This document shows positions 42,661-55,721 of a DNA stretch of 64,000 nucleotides, one piece after another (the first letter of the stretch is position 1; each line of letters starts with the position of its first letter). Source of the stretch: Posidonia oceanica (Eukaryota; Streptophyta; Magnoliopsida; Alismatales; Posidoniaceae); assembly GCA_037176725.1 (NCBI GenBank), contig JAZBRS010000026.1, positions 62,350,501 through 62,414,500 of the forward strand, read 5' to 3'. The position numbers and the translations under genes are program-made. The notes beneath the pieces are model-generated. The model did no database searches. It saw only the letters and a program-made list of their open reading frames with translations, and was not told the DNA's origin.

Positions 42661-43533
42661 TTTCTGAATATAAGCACTGGTTGTTGCAAGATGGGTCATG
42701 TTTTTGGTTCTTGTCGTCGTAATCCGGATAGCTCTTTCAAACACAAGACGGCTTCTGGGCAGGAGGTGAGGAAGGATAAGTATGTTCAAACCAATGGGGG
42801 GCTCCAGAACAAGGTGGGTAAATCTAAGAACAATAAGGTATGGAAACCTACTGGTAAGATATTTAATGTTAATGAGATCTTCTCAGAGATGCAAGTAGGT
42901 GTGCCAGTAGCTCAAGTCTTTTCTAGACTCAAAGAAGGTCTGGTGGTTTGTGAGCGAGATGAGTTTCTTTGGGATGAAGACCTAGATGTTCGAAAGATGC
43001 TGGCTTTGGTTTTCAATGAGGAAGCTAGCGGTGAGGTTATTTCTCATTCTGAGAGTGATTCCCCAGTTGTTTGTCACACAGATAGTGTTGCAGGTGAGGT
43101 GATTTCTCCTAAGCATTCGGTTATTCCTCGGGAGGTTGGGAGTGTTCAGGAGCCTGGGGTTGTGGTTCAGGAGGTTGACGCAGGCTCTCAGGGTCAGGTG
43201 GGAAATATTAACAAAGATCAGGGTATTATCTCAGAGGTTGATGGGGATGGTGCTTGCCCTAAGGTGCTGGATTATGTTGTGGGTGATTCAGAGAAGAGGG
43301 ACGTGGCTGAGCTCAGGTCTTCTTCTATGGAGAGGTCACGCAGGAAGGGTAGGCCACGTAAAAGGAGAGGTGATCCTAAGGATAAGGGCTACTCGAGTGA
43401 TTCTGGTACTATTACGAATGATGGATTGCATGTTATGTTGCATGGTCATGGTACTAGAAGCAAGGCCAAGTCTAGAGTTTATCAGAACCTTTTTTCCCCT
43501 CTGTCTTATGAAGATAATTGTCTGGAATGCTAG
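42661..43533 (+). pseudogene. LINE ORF1, 5'-truncated
   Basis: RNA-binding ORF1 protein, C-terminal part only. It opens in the remnant of a CCHC knuckle (CCKMGHVFGSC; the first Cys is missing). It continues for about 280 residues of charged, low-conservation sequence, ending near LHGHGTRSKAKSRVYQNLFS. There are no internal stops. A basic RRKGRPRKRRGDPKDKG stretch near the end may bind nucleic acid. Its last 26 bases overlap the start of ORF2, the usual plant L1 arrangement. Confidence 0.75.
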
Positions 43534-46500
43534 GGGACTTGGGAATCGTCCTACTATTCGTCGGTTGAGGTATATGGTGAAGTTATATTCTTCTTCTGTA
43601 GTAGCTGTTCTAGAGCCTTTCATTAAAGATGATCGCAGTTCTGATATTATGAGGTCCTTGGGGTTTGATCATTTTTTATCTAATAGTGATAGGAGTTCTA
43701 AGATATGGGTTTTCTATAAAGCTCTTATTCAAGTTTCCTATATATCGTCCAGTAGTCAAGGTCTGGCTATTCTGGTTAACGATGGGATTTTTTCTTCTAA
43801 GCTGCTTCTTACGTTTGTTTATGCTAATTGTTCTTCTCAGGAGAGACGCCTTCTATGGGACTATCTTCATGAGGTGAGCAATATTGAACAACATCTTCCT
43901 TGGTCAGTGATGGGTGATTTCAATACTGTGACTTCTGTAGCTGAGAAAAGTGGGGGGAGGTTCCCTCGTCAATTAGCTATGGATGAATTTCGTGATTGTA
44001 TGGAGGGATGTTTGCTTATTGATGTGGGTTTTGCTGGTCCTTTGTTCACTTGGTGCAATAATCAACGTGGGGGTGATCGCATCCTTGCACGCCTTGATCG
44101 TTGCCTTCTTTGTGCTAGGGGTAGTGATTTCAGTGCTAAGGTCAGGCACCTGCTGCGCATATCTTCTGATCATGCCCCATTATTGGTGGATTTCTATCTG
44201 GATAATGCATTTGGTGCTAAACCTTTTAAATTTCTTGATGTTTGGCTCCAAGATCCTAACTGTATTTCTGTTATTCGGGACTCTTGGGAGCGGGATGTGG
44301 AGGATGGTGGTGATTTCTCTTTCAAGTGGTTCCTCAAGCTCAAGAGGCTCAAGGAGGTTCTTCGTAGGTGGAGTAAGACGTCCTTTGGGGATATCTTCTC
44401 TAAAGTCAAGGTTGCTGAGGAGGAAGTCAGAAAAGCTCAGATGGGCTTGGACAATAATTATTCAGAGGATAATTTACATTATTTGGTGAGAGCTAATCAG
44501 AAACTGCATGAGGTCTTACATCAGGAGGAGATGTTTTGGTGTCAAAAGGCTAGGTGTTGTTGGCTTAAGGAGGGAGACAGGAGCACTGCTTTCTTTCACT
44601 CTAGTGTGAAGAGTAGAAGACAGCGGAGCTTCATTCATGCTATCAAAAATGCTAAGGGCCAATGGTTACATGACAGTAAGGTGATTCAGGATGAGGGTAT
44701 TTCTTTCTTTGAGAATTTGTTTTCCTCGAAGGGTGTTGTCTCTGATATGCTGCTTCTGGACATCATTCCAGAGAGCATCACCGTGGAGGATTCTGCCTAT
44801 CTTACTTCCATTCCTGATCATGACGAGGTTTGGAGGACACTTCAGTCTTTGCCTTCTCAGGCAACTGTTGGGCCTGATGGTTTTTCTATAAAATTTTATG
44901 TGGCTACTTGGGACATTATTAAGAGTGATATGCTTCAACTGATCAAGTATTTCTTTGTGGGAGGTAAAATGCATCAGAGTATTTCTGCCTCTCTTATTTG
45001 TTTGATTCCTAAAGTTGATCATCCTGTTAGTTTTGCTCAGTTTAGACCGATCAGTGTAGGAAATGTTATCTCCAAGATTATTTCCAAGATCCTCAATAAT
45101 AGATTGGTCTTCTATCTTCCTAATTTGATTAGTGAGGAGCAGGCTAGCTTTGTGGCGGGCAGGGATATTTATGATCACATTCACCTTGCTCAAGAGGTTA
45201 TCAAGGACCTTGACAAGAAATGTAGAGGGGGTAATATTGTGCTTAAACTAGACATGCTGAAGGCTTATGACAGGATGGAATGGTCCTTTCTCTTTGCAGT
45301 GCTTAAAAAATTTGGCTTCTCCACCCGCTTCATTGAGATTGTTAAATGGACGTTGAATAATAATTGGTTCACCCTCCTTATTAATGGCCAACAAAGTGGT
45401 TTCTTCAAATCTTTTCAGAGCCTTAAGCAAGGAGATCCTCTGTCTCCTTCATTATTTATTCTGGCTCAAGAGGTGTTTAGTAGGGGCCTCAAAAAATTAT
45501 TTGATGTTGGCCGGTGTGAGCACTTTGCTACTTCAGGTCGTGGGTTGGCCCCTTCGCACTTATTTTTCGCTGATGATGCCCTTATTTTTTGTAGAGCTTC
45601 TGCCATTACCATCACCAGGCTTATGGATTTCATCATGAGGTATGAGGGTGTCTCGGGTCAACGCATGGGCAGAAACAAGTGCACTTATTTATGGCGTAAA
45701 GATCTCCTCTCCAATGATAGACTTGAACAGATCACTGGTTTTTCTAAAGGTTCTTGGCCACTTCAGTATTTGGGTGCTCCTATTGCCCCAGGTAGAATGT
45801 ATTCTTCTTATTTTTCAGGTTTAACTGAGAAGATTAGGGGGCGTATGGCTGGCTGGAAGACTAGGTTCCTTTCCATGAGTGGTCGTCTTATTCTAGTCAA
45901 GCATGTTCTTTCTTCTATTCCTGTGCATATTCTAGCCGTTACTAAGGTTACTGATGGGGTGATTAAGCAGATTGAGCAGCTTTTGTGTGATTTTTTATGG
46001 GAAGTTTGTGAAGGAAAGCGTAAATTCCATTGGGTGAAGTGGATTACTTGTACTGCCTCTCTGTGTGAGATGGGTCTTGGTATTCGTAAACTTCAGGATA
46101 TTTATCTTCTTTTTAACATCAAGAGTTGCTGGAAACTTTTACTGAAGGAATCTCTTTGGAGCAAATACTGCAACACTAAATATAGAGTGGCTGTTGAGGG
46201 ATGGCACTCTAATTCGTCTTTTGCTTCTAATAGGTGGAGGAAGCTCATGGAGGTTATGCTTTGGGTGATTTCTAATTCTCTCTGGCTTATTGATAGGGGG
46301 AATAGTTCTTTTTGGATGGATAAGTGGTGGTCTGAGGGCATTCTTTTCAACATGCTTGGAGTTTCCAGAGGGATGGACCTTAGTGTGTCGATAAGGGACG
46401 TTTTTTTCCACACTAATTTGTTTGTGCAAGATACTAGGACGTCTTTGGCTGCTGGACGTATGTGGGCTAATCTGAAGGGTCTTCATGTTGATCCTTCCGG

Positions 46501-47627
46501 TAGTCAGGACAGGTTGATATGGCTTCCTTCGGCTAGTGGGGATTTCTCCATTCAAAGCACTTCATCCAAGTTACATCTTAATTGCAAGAAGTCCTCTCAT
46601 TGTAGACTGATTTGGTCTGCTTTTATGCCTCCCAAAATTTCTCTTTTACTGTGGCGCATGAGTTGGAATGGTATAGCTATTGATCATAATGTGTAGAGAA
46701 AGATCCCTTTCGTTTCTAAATGCAATTGTTATTTGCTTCCTCAAACGGAGTCCTTGGGCCATTTATTTCTTCAGAGTGATCTGACTAAGTACTTGTGGAA
46801 TCTTTTTGGTTCTTTGTTGCAGTTACCTGTGAATGATGATTTATTTTCTACTATTCACAATTGGTTTGCTGCTGCAGGTTCTTTCTCTTACAGAAGGATT
46901 GCTCCCTGGTGTTATCTGTTGGCATATTTGGAAGGAGCGTTGTCAGCGGTGTTTCTCTTCCAAAAGGCATTTTGAGGTTCAGGTCTTATCCTTCATTATT
47001 GCATATTGTAATTGTGTTCTTCAAGGGTACAAATTCAAGTCTTTAGGCAGGGATGTTTCTGCTCTGTCTATGCATGGTTTTCTTATTCCTGATTCCTTAG
47101 ACACGTGGTTCATGATTCTGAGATGGCTTCCTCCTAAGGTTGGGTTGAAAGGGAATGTGGACGGTTCTAGTACGTCCTTTTCATCTAGTGGTGGTGGTAT
47201 TGTTCGTAACAATGCAGGCAATGTGGTTCTGGCTTTCTCGTTCTACTATGCTAGTATAACCAATAACGAGGCAGAAATGCGGGCTATTTGGGATTTGATT
47301 GAGGTTTGTGGGGATGCTGGTGTGATCTTGTCTTACGTGGAATCTGACTCTGAAAATGTCATTCAGATGCTTACTGGTAAGATGCCTGTTCAGTGGAAAT
47401 GTAGCAAGTGGTGTAAGAGGATTTAGAGACACACGTCTTTCGATACTATCTCTTTCTCTCATTGCTATCGTGAAACAAATTTCCCTGCTGATTTCTTAGC
47501 CAAGCATGGTGGTGATAATAGAGTTGACAATGTGTATCGATCTTTCCTTGATCTACCTAGGGATTTGCGTGGCCTATGCAACCTTGACAGGTGGGGAATG
47601 CCGGCTATTCGACAAAGGAAGACTTAA
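43508..47627 (+). pseudogene. LINE ORF2: endonuclease, reverse transcriptase, RNase H
   Basis: Starts at ATG 43508 with IVWNARGLGNRPTIRRLRYM. An AP-type endonuclease follows (residues about 1-225), with Glu in AVLEPF, WSVMGDFNTV and SSDHAPLLVDF, all key residues present. RT occupies residues about 440-760: GPDGFSIKFY, LIPKVDHPVSFAQFRPISVG, KLDMLKAYDRMEWSFL, LKQGDPLSPSLFIL and the catalytic LFFADDALIF. A zf-RVT-like region follows. A TAG at 46694, a frame slip near 46905 and a TAG at 47424 break it. In the last part an RNase H is readable: KGNVDGSS (Asp), ITNNEAEMRAIW (Glu), VESDSENVI (Asp) and PADFLAKHGG (Asp). The frame ends with TAA at 47625-47627. It is otherwise well preserved: 1,063 codons before the first stop. 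Confidence 0.9.
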
Positions 47628-47939
47628 TTTGAATATGATTTCTGAGTACTCAAATACTTTCCTCCTCCTTTCTCTTTTTCCCCGCAAGGACCGGGTTTTT
47701 GAGATTTGAGATGGAGAGTATTCAGGCATTGTGTACACTGCATATATGCCATCCTAGTTGTGGTGTCTAGTTATTATTCATTTTTTTTAACTAGGGTATT
47801 ATTCTTTTGAATAATGGAGCAAGTTGTTGCTCTGAGTACTCGGTGATTGTGGAATTTGTTCCTTAATTGCCTTTGTAGCCTTTGCGCTTGTAACCTCTCA
47901 TCATTTATACAGGTTACCTTTTATTTGCCAAAAAAAAAA
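47628..47939 (+). other. LINE 3' untranslated region and A tail
   Basis: About 300 bp of T-rich sequence ending TTTATTTGCC followed by ten A. Nothing coding. Confidence 0.75.
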
Positions 47940-50900
47940 TGTGTTGTACCTAACAACAAAATTGTGTACATACAAAATACTAAATTTGTACCTTGTAATG
48001 TGAGGAAACAAAGCATAGAAAGGAGACACCAAACCACAACAAATCAAAATGGAAAAACAAAAATTTTGGAAGGTAACCGTTTAGAAGGGGAACTATTATT
48101 AAAAATTCAACGCTAAAAAGGATATTGAAAATAAATATAAAAAGCTATAGTCGAACAACAAACAACCAAAGCAACCATAGCATCAAAATATCTTATTTTG
48201 GGTTTTGAAACGTAATCATCTGGAAATCTATGCCATTAAAAAAGATTACTATACAGAAATAAAATGATTAATATAGGTTATAAAAAAGATTATAAATAAT
48301 TACAAAGGAGATAATGATAAATATTACTTTGTAACCTAATAGGAATAAAATATAAGTAAAATATGGAAGTTACCTTAGAATAGCGAGGATCCTATGACTC
48401 TGCAACGTCGAAGTAGAATTCTATAACTGAAAATAGGAAATAAGACTATAAGTTGAATTGGAACTAAACTTAGGTCGAATTGAAATAACTGTGACAGTGT
48501 AAGTACAATGTTAACAGAATATTAAAGTCAAAATAAGAATCAAGGATTTCGTAAAGAAATAATATCAAAAACTTGGAGTCTACTTTTTAATAAGCAATTA
48601 AAAAGTGATCAAGGATCTACTTAATTCTTGCTTCTTAACACTATAAGCAATCGCTTAAATTCAGTGGCTTGACAATTAGTTTCTTTGCATGTGCAACTTA
48701 GTAGATCAAATCACATATGCGAAGAGAAAGGATTCCATTTCAAACACCAAAAAAATACAACCAAGAGCTTAAGTAACTATATGATTTAGCAAGATGGATC
48801 ACATATCTAAAAAGCTTAAGGATTTTAGCTTAAGAAGCATGCTTTTCAAGCCTAAATTTTACATTGAAATTGTTTCGTAAATCTGTTTGTTGCTTTAATG
48901 CCAAAAAATAGAAATATGGGGAAAAATAGATGAGAAAAACAAATATATTAGCATATGAAAAGTTACAGATAACAGGAAATAGGATGAAATGAATAATAAT
49001 TGATCCCCATGTAGAGCAAGTGAACTCCATTGAGTCCAATCTGACTTGTTGTGAAGTCCATTGGTAATAATGCCAAAGATGAGGTGGAAAAGCTTCTTTA
49101 AGAGACTGAGTGCAAAATGAAGTAAAGATAAACTTTCAGAATCCACAACTCTTGAGTTTCTACGACTTGGAAATAGTTCCTAGTTCCTATCATCATTTTA
49201 GATATCCATACATGGGAAAATCCTGATCTTGGACCTTTTGCAACAATACATGGCATGCGTCACAATCATACAATTACAGAACAAAACATGAGCTGAATTG
49301 GAGTATCATTTGATAAGATCATAACATATCATGTAAAAAATTGTTGGTATAAATAGTTATTCAGGCCTTAGGGACTCCAAATAATTACCATCACAAGTTT
49401 CCTCTTTTTTTTACTTTATGAACTTTATTCAAGTGAATCTTCCACTTCCACAAATTATCGAGTTAACATGGAAAAGCCAAACTGTTGCTTCTACAAACAA
49501 CAAAAATTATGTGATAGACACAATATAGGAGAAAAATGGAAGCACAAATTACAGCTTATTCAAAAAATTCTTACCCCCAAGGCATGTGATTCTTTTCAAA
49601 ATGCTAGTAAGTTCCTCTATATACATTGAAAGTGTTCATAAGAAGGCATAACTTAAGATTGCAAAATATATTTCAAACAAATTACAGTTAAAAGATCATG
49701 AAAGTAATAATTGTCCAACAATTATAGATAAATCCTTTTCGTCCAGGTGCTAACATTCCATGCTGCATGATTTGTGAAAGAAGGAATAAAGGAAGCAAAA
49801 GCAATACACACCTTATTTATTGATGAAAGTAATGATTTCTACGAATATAAATCATTGTTTCTAGAGCAATACACACCTTATTTATTGATGTTCACCTTAA
49901 AAAGACTTGAAATAAATTGTAGTAAAAAGAAGAAACAAAAGCACAAAAATTCATTGTGGTTTTTTTTTTAAAGAAGGTTGTACATGTGAGAAGTAACACA
50001 AGAAACTTACAAAGCTTAACTCAAGTGATCATCATGTAGTAAGGATATAGAAAAACAAACGAAATCAAAAGTTACACAATCAACTTGTCACTCATTATTC
50101 TTATCTTCAATAAATGCAACAAAATTTGTTTCAGAAAAAATTAAATCAATATTGCAAATAACAAACCCAACTTAATCATTGTTGTTCACTTTACACGGAC
50201 TTGAATTAAAAGACAAAAACTTAGTAAGAAACATGCTCAAAAGAGCACACTATATAAGAAACTTAGTAAGAAAACAATTGCTAGCATAATTATGAAATTA
50301 TCCCAACAAAGTATCTATATCTCACCTCAATCCTTCAAAGGAAAAAAAAACCAATTCTACAATATGTATCATACAAAGCCAGTAGAAAAATCACCACACC
50401 AAAAACCAATAATATAGTGCCTACAAAAGTTAAGCTTGGACATAATACTTTCACACAAATATTTAAACTATAAACATGACACAAATATATAACACTCTTT
50501 GTAGCAACGTACTCACGAAAATGTCAAGGACAATCCAATTTATGCAATTTACAATATATGCAATTTTTTATTTCATAGAAGTTGCTAAAGTTGGATGGCT
50601 AAATGAGGTACATAAGCATGGCAATCAATTGCTTATCTACCATGCATGTCGAATGCAGTCATGCTTTTCATGTCTACTGAATTATCAATAATAATTAGTA
50701 TTAACTCAAATATCACTATGATTTTTATTGCTAATGCCATACTTTAGAAAATAAATATCACTACGATTTTTATCAACTAATATTTTTATTCACATACTAT
50801 CAACTGACTCTCCAATATTTGATTATCCATTTCAGAAAAGAAAGACAGAACATTGGATCCAAACATGGTAATCAATATTCAATAGAAGCATATAAACTGC

Positions 50901-51255
50901 TCACCTTCCTTTCTTCACCTCTTCCTTTCTTCACCAAAAAGAACACTGTTGCAAGAGAAAGGTAAGGTTCGTCAATGATAGAAGAAGAAGAATTATTTTT
51001 ATTTGGTTGCTCGATGACACACAAAGATCCCAACTTTCCAAAAACCCAGAAAAGGTGAAACAACTACCTAGTAAAGAGCGATGGAAGCGACAGCGCAGGC
51101 GAGTCTCTTCTTCTTCCCGTCTCTTCTCCGACGCAGCGGAGGTCCTCCTCTCTTCTCCTTCTAGCCTTCATCGAAGATGTGCCGAAGATGAGCAAGAGGA
51201 AAGTAAGATTGGTCAGTGGTGGAGGTCCTCCACTCTTCTCCTTCCAGTCTTCGTC
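47940..51255 (-). other. Helitron interior, middle part
   Basis: AT-rich, no recognisable gene. A 25-base direct repeat (CAATACACACCTTATTTATT and neighbours) lies at about 49802 and 49868. At 51040-51250 there is a GC-richer, gene-like patch with TCTTCTTCTTCCCGTCTCTT and a repeated GGAGGTCCTCC-CTCTTCTCCTTC block at about 51139 and 51223. It looks like a captured 5' exon or promoter region, but no domain is identifiable. Confidence 0.45.
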
Positions 51256-51454
51256 GAAGGAAATAATGGTTTGATAGGCCACATGATAACTCTATCTGTC
51301 ATCTAGGTTCAACAAAAGCACAAGACCATGTGAATGCCTGTATAGAGAACATAACCATAAGAACAGAAAAACAAATGATTGTAGATGTGACCAAATACAA
51401 AATACAATCAGAAAACAGGGTAACTAAAATAGGAAGCATATCATATCAGATCAG
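51256..51454. repeat. Dispersed repeat, copy A
   Basis: GGTTTGATAGGCCACATGAT through GATGTGACCAAATA and on to AAGCATATCA. It is highly similar to 53707-53900. A 27-base fragment of the same start also occurs at 53525-53551. The duplication lies within the Helitron interior. Confidence 0.75.
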
Positions 51455-52812
51455 AGTGACACATGAAAAGGGTATTCAATATTCCATCTCCAAAACATGG
51501 AAATAATATTCAATATTCCAATAAAAATTATCTCTAAGATATGAAGAAAACTATTAAATGAAGATCTAAAATAAATGTGAACTTACCTGACAGCATCTAA
51601 TGTGATCAATTTCTGGTAATTTTGCCACATACACGAAAAAGGAAGAATGGTGGTATCTGGAAGAAGAAGAAGAAGACGAAGTTCCACTGTCTTGATTTAA
51701 ATTGATCCAACAACAAAATCACATTTCTAGGTTGTGAAATCAGAAGATGAAATACAAAAATATGTCACAATTAATAAAAAAATGCACCACTTAAAATCCA
51801 GTATCCAAAAAGAACCTGCACAAGAAAATCTAAAGGAATGAAAAATTGAAAGATTGCAAATCAAAAAAATATATCAAGAAACATAGTCAATTAGACAACA
51901 CAGAAATGGGAACAAAACATGAGTCCTATTGTTGCCAATTATGTTCAACCATATGATGAACTTAATAAAACAGACAGGATAATGGATCCATGAACAATTG
52001 AAAGCTATATAAATTTCCTCTTTCAAATATCACCATCACAGAATGATCTCCAAAAATGCATTACTAAAAATTGTTGCTTGAAAATAATTAGCCAATAATC
52101 AAATGTGGTTCCAAACTATTACGGAAAAAAAAGCTTCTATTCACAAAACCTTCACAGAGCCACTAAATTATGTTGTATAAGCAAACTTTAGACAAGAAAT
52201 GGCTTCATAATTCTGATCCTTCTTCTACACTGATACAACATGTAAAAAACTTTAAGGAATAGGAAGAATAAATAAAAGCTTAATAAATTATGAACACTTA
52301 CAAATGATATCAGGTTTGAGATTTAGGCTTGAAGTCTATTGGGTCAGCTTCATCTTTTGCTTTTCATGTCACCTTTCTTTGTTATTTTAGATACAAAACA
52401 GTAATGAGGGATGATACTCAGCTCATGGTCAAATTTGCAAAGCAATAAATAAATAAATAATAGTAAGGAGAACATAGTATTGACATTTCCTTATTTAGCA
52501 CAAGTACTTGTTAGGAACTATTTATGCTACTATTTAAATTCATATGAACATGTTTTCTAAGCAGAGGAGGAGGAACCAGAACCAATTAGCAAGAGGGAAG
52601 AGGGACATCATTTAGCACTCGATCTTTTTCAAATACCTACAGAACATATGACACAAGTATGCGAAAAAATCAGAACCTAATAAACAAGAGTAAAGAACAA
52701 AAAAACATTTCATACCAGAGGTATGAATTCTCAAAAAGAATAAACAAAGAATTAGATAAGCTGTCTTAAAGAACTTGCCACTTTAAAAAAAGAATACGAA
52801 AAAGGATTTTCA
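51455..52812. other. AT-rich Helitron interior
   Basis: No ORF, exon or repeat of note apart from a GAAGAAGAAGAAGACGAAG run near 51661-51680. Confidence 0.45.
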
Positions 52813-52939
52813 TATGGGAGTAAGCGAAAATGACTCCTATACTCCTGGAAATTCTGCAAACCTTCACCATAAGCTTTATATTAATGTTAGCATGCTTTCA
52901 GTTGTTCTTAAACTCTGTCAAAGCTACTGTAAATTCAAG
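52813..52939. repeat. Duplicated segment, copy 1
   Basis: About 127 bp matching 53040-53166 with roughly one difference per 12 bases. It covers part of the exon-like fragment on the minus strand. Confidence 0.75.
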
Positions 52940-53022
52940 TTTAATTTATTTACAGGACAAATTTTAAAAGGACCATTTTAGTGAACACAACTATAGTTTA
53001 TTCAATTTAATATGTACCATCA

Positions 53023-53325
53023 TTAGGTCTTGCTCCTAATATGGGAGGAAGCAAAAATGACTCCTATAATCCTGGAAATTTTGCAAACCTTCACCATAAG
53101 CTTTATATTAATGTCATCATGCTTTAAGTTGTTCCTAAACTCTGTCAAAGCTACTGCAAATTCAAAACCAACGACAGGTAGAATGGCCTCTCCTTTGAGC
53201 AGATCAGTTTCTGTTGACTTGGAAAGAAACATATGACCAAGGAAGAAACCACCTTTATCAGAATTTTTTGGTAAACTCCCTGGCGTAATAACTAAATAGT
53301 GGATTGCAGGACAACGTCCATCCAA
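53023..53325 (-). pseudogene. Possible captured exon(s) of an unidentified gene
   Basis: The minus-strand frame of 100 residues has protein-like composition: DGRCPAIHYLVITPGSLPKN then DKGGFFLGHMF, EAILPVVGFEFAVALTEFRN and HDDINIKLMVKVCK. I do not recognise the family. Part of it (53040-53166) is duplicated at 52813-52939 with stops, as expected of non-functional copied exons. Its place inside a large non-autonomous Helitron makes gene capture the likeliest origin. It is unlikely to be expressed as an intact protein. Confidence 0.35.
53040..53166. repeat. Duplicated segment, copy 2
   Basis: Partner of 52813-52939, offset 227 bp, same orientation. This copy keeps the open frame. Confidence 0.75.
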
Positions 53326-53706
53326 TTTGTTATGCTCAAATTAGACCCTGAAGTACTTAAATCAACAAATATTACCCATGTTGAAGAGAGTATCTTAGTT
53401 TTAGTGAAGTGTTTTGAAAAATTGGTGATCAATTGAAAAGTGCCGAATAAATAATCTCAAGACTAAACAATGTAAAGTCCAAAATCACAAAAGCAGACAA
53501 AAAAACAATGCAGATGATGACAATGAATAAAGGAAATGATGGTTTGATAGGCATCCTTTGTTTTAAGACATCCTTTGATAAAATTACTACACATTTGATT
53601 TTATTTGATTATTCTTGATCCAAGAGAAAGGTAGCACTTGGAAACTACCTTTCTAAGATGAGATTTGATTGCCAAGGCTAATCTAAAGGCTACTGACGAT
53701 GAATAA

Positions 53707-53900
53707 AGGAAATGATGGTTTGATAGGCCACATGATGACTCTATCTGTCATATAGGTTCAACCAAAGCACAAGATTATGTGAATGCCTGTATAGAGAACA
53801 TAACCATAGGAATGGAAAAACAAATGATTCCAGATGTGACCAAATAGTATCAGAAAACAGAGTAACTAAAGTAGAAAGCATATCAGATCAGATCAGGAAT
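53707..53900. repeat. Dispersed repeat, copy B
   Basis: Partner of 51256-51454. It ends a short distance before the start of the 878-bp tandem duplication. Confidence 0.75.
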
Positions 53901-53965
53901 TCTAATCTTTAATAATTAAAGATGATGAAACAAAAGTTGCATGACTTAGTAAAACATATTGAATC

Positions 53966-55721
53966 AGATCAGGGAGAAACAATAAACAAAACCTGCAAAT
54001 AGTATCACATATGCAATCAGATTTTCTTCCTTGCAATTTGTACACATATATGAAATATTACCAAATAACAATAGACGCTAAAAATCAAACAACGAACAAA
54101 AACCTGAAAATAAAGCAAGTCAATGACATATATCAGTGGATGTTACTCAAGATCTACTTTGAAGATGAGATGAGATTGATTAGATTATTAGATATGAGTT
54201 GGGATATTCTTGATGGTGGGAATATTATTCCTTAAGATTTATTTAATTCCGATGATACATTTGAATGTACCATTGAAAAGTAGTGAAAAGTTTGTAAACA
54301 CTATTAAAAATCTATTCATTCATGACAATAATAAATCTAAGCATAACTTGGAATTAAGGCAATAAGAACAAACCAAAATTGATTTGGCAGGAAAAAATGA
54401 CAAAGAAACATAAAAGAAGAAACCCAATGAATACTTAAGAGAAAGCAAAGTTAATGACAACATTACAATAAATTTCAATCCAACATCCTTGCCACTGGAA
54501 TGGCATCAAAGACAAGAAATGGCAAAAAGAAAAGAGAAAATGAAACAACATATACCCAATTATTTAAAAAAAAAACATCAAATATTAGGATAAAATGCAC
54601 TCCCCTAGTACTATTGTCACTGGATGTTTAAACCGCTTCAACATAACTTCTTACTGATTGAAAATGCAAGAATTTTTTATTAGAATAAAAGGATAGACAT
54701 GTTTTCTGCTTACATGTGGTTTGTCAATGTTAGTCTTCTAACATGTGGTTTGTCATGTTTTCAGCATGAGTTATTTGCCTTAAAATTAAATATTTCCCCT
54801 AGATGGCAAATAATGAGTAGGCTTCAGTGAAGATTGTGAAATAAGATCAGGGAGAAACAATAAACAATACCTGCAAATAGTATCACATATGCAATCAGAT
54901 TTTCTTCCTTGCAATTTGTACACATATATGAAATATTTTCAAATAACAATAGACACTAAAAATCAAACCACGAACAAAAACCTGAAAATAAAGCAAAGTC
55001 AATTACATATATCAATGGATGTTACCAAGATCTACTTTGAAGATGAGATGAGATTGATTAGATTATTAGATATGGGTTGGGATATTCTTGATGGTGGGAA
55101 TATTATTCCTTAAGATTTATTTAATTCCGATGATACATTTGAATGTACCATTGAAAAGTAGTGAAAAGTTTGTAAACACTATTAGAAATCTATTCATTCA
55201 TGACAATAATAAATCTAAGCATAACTTGGAATTAAGGCAATAAGAACAAACCAAAATTGATTTGGCAGGAAAAAATGACAAAGAAACATAAAAGAAAAAA
55301 CCCAATGAATACTTAAGAGAAAGCAAAGTCAATGACAACATTACAATAAATTTCAATCCAACATCCTTGCCACAGAAATGGCATCAAAGACAGGAAATGG
55401 CAAAAAGAAAAGAGAAAATGAAACAACATATACCCAATTATTTAAAAAAAAAACATCAAATATTAGGATAAAATGCACTCCCCTAGTACTATTGTCTCCG
55501 GATGTTTAAACCGCTTCAACATAACTTCTTACTGATTGAAAATGCAAGAATTTTTTATTAGAATAAAAGGATAGACATGTTTTCTACTTACATGTGGTTT
55601 GTCAATGTTAGTCTTCTAACATGTGGTTTGTCATGTTTTCAGCATGAGTTATTTGCCTTAAAATTAAATATTTCCCCTAGATGGCAAACAATGAGCAGGC
55701 TCCAGTGAAGATTGTGAAAGA
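53966..55721. repeat. 878-bp tandem duplication (two copies) plus partial third
   Basis: Copy 1 (53966-54843) and copy 2 (54844-55721) are directly adjacent and nearly identical, with an offset of 878 throughout. Both contain the same short frame (54011-54235 and 54889-55113), which has no recognised domain. A diverged partial third copy of the unit's end lies at 56049-56195. Unequal exchange or replication slippage in the Helitron would explain it. Confidence 0.88.

Larger units (their letters stand above)
42661..47939 (+). mobile_element. L1-type LINE, 5'-truncated, with poly(A) tail
   Basis: Contains the end of ORF1 with a partial zinc knuckle, ORF2 with endonuclease, RT and RNase H, a 3' untranslated region and a 10-base A tail (47930-47939). 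The 5' limit is estimated: ORF1 enters without an ATG and with an incomplete knuckle, so truncation falls at about 42661-42690. I could not find a target duplication. It is inserted in the Helitron, in the opposite orientation to it. Confidence 0.88.

Noticed and set aside
49802..49892. 25-base direct repeat as a target-site duplication
   Set aside because: The 66-bp spacing and lack of element-like ends make a local duplication more likely.
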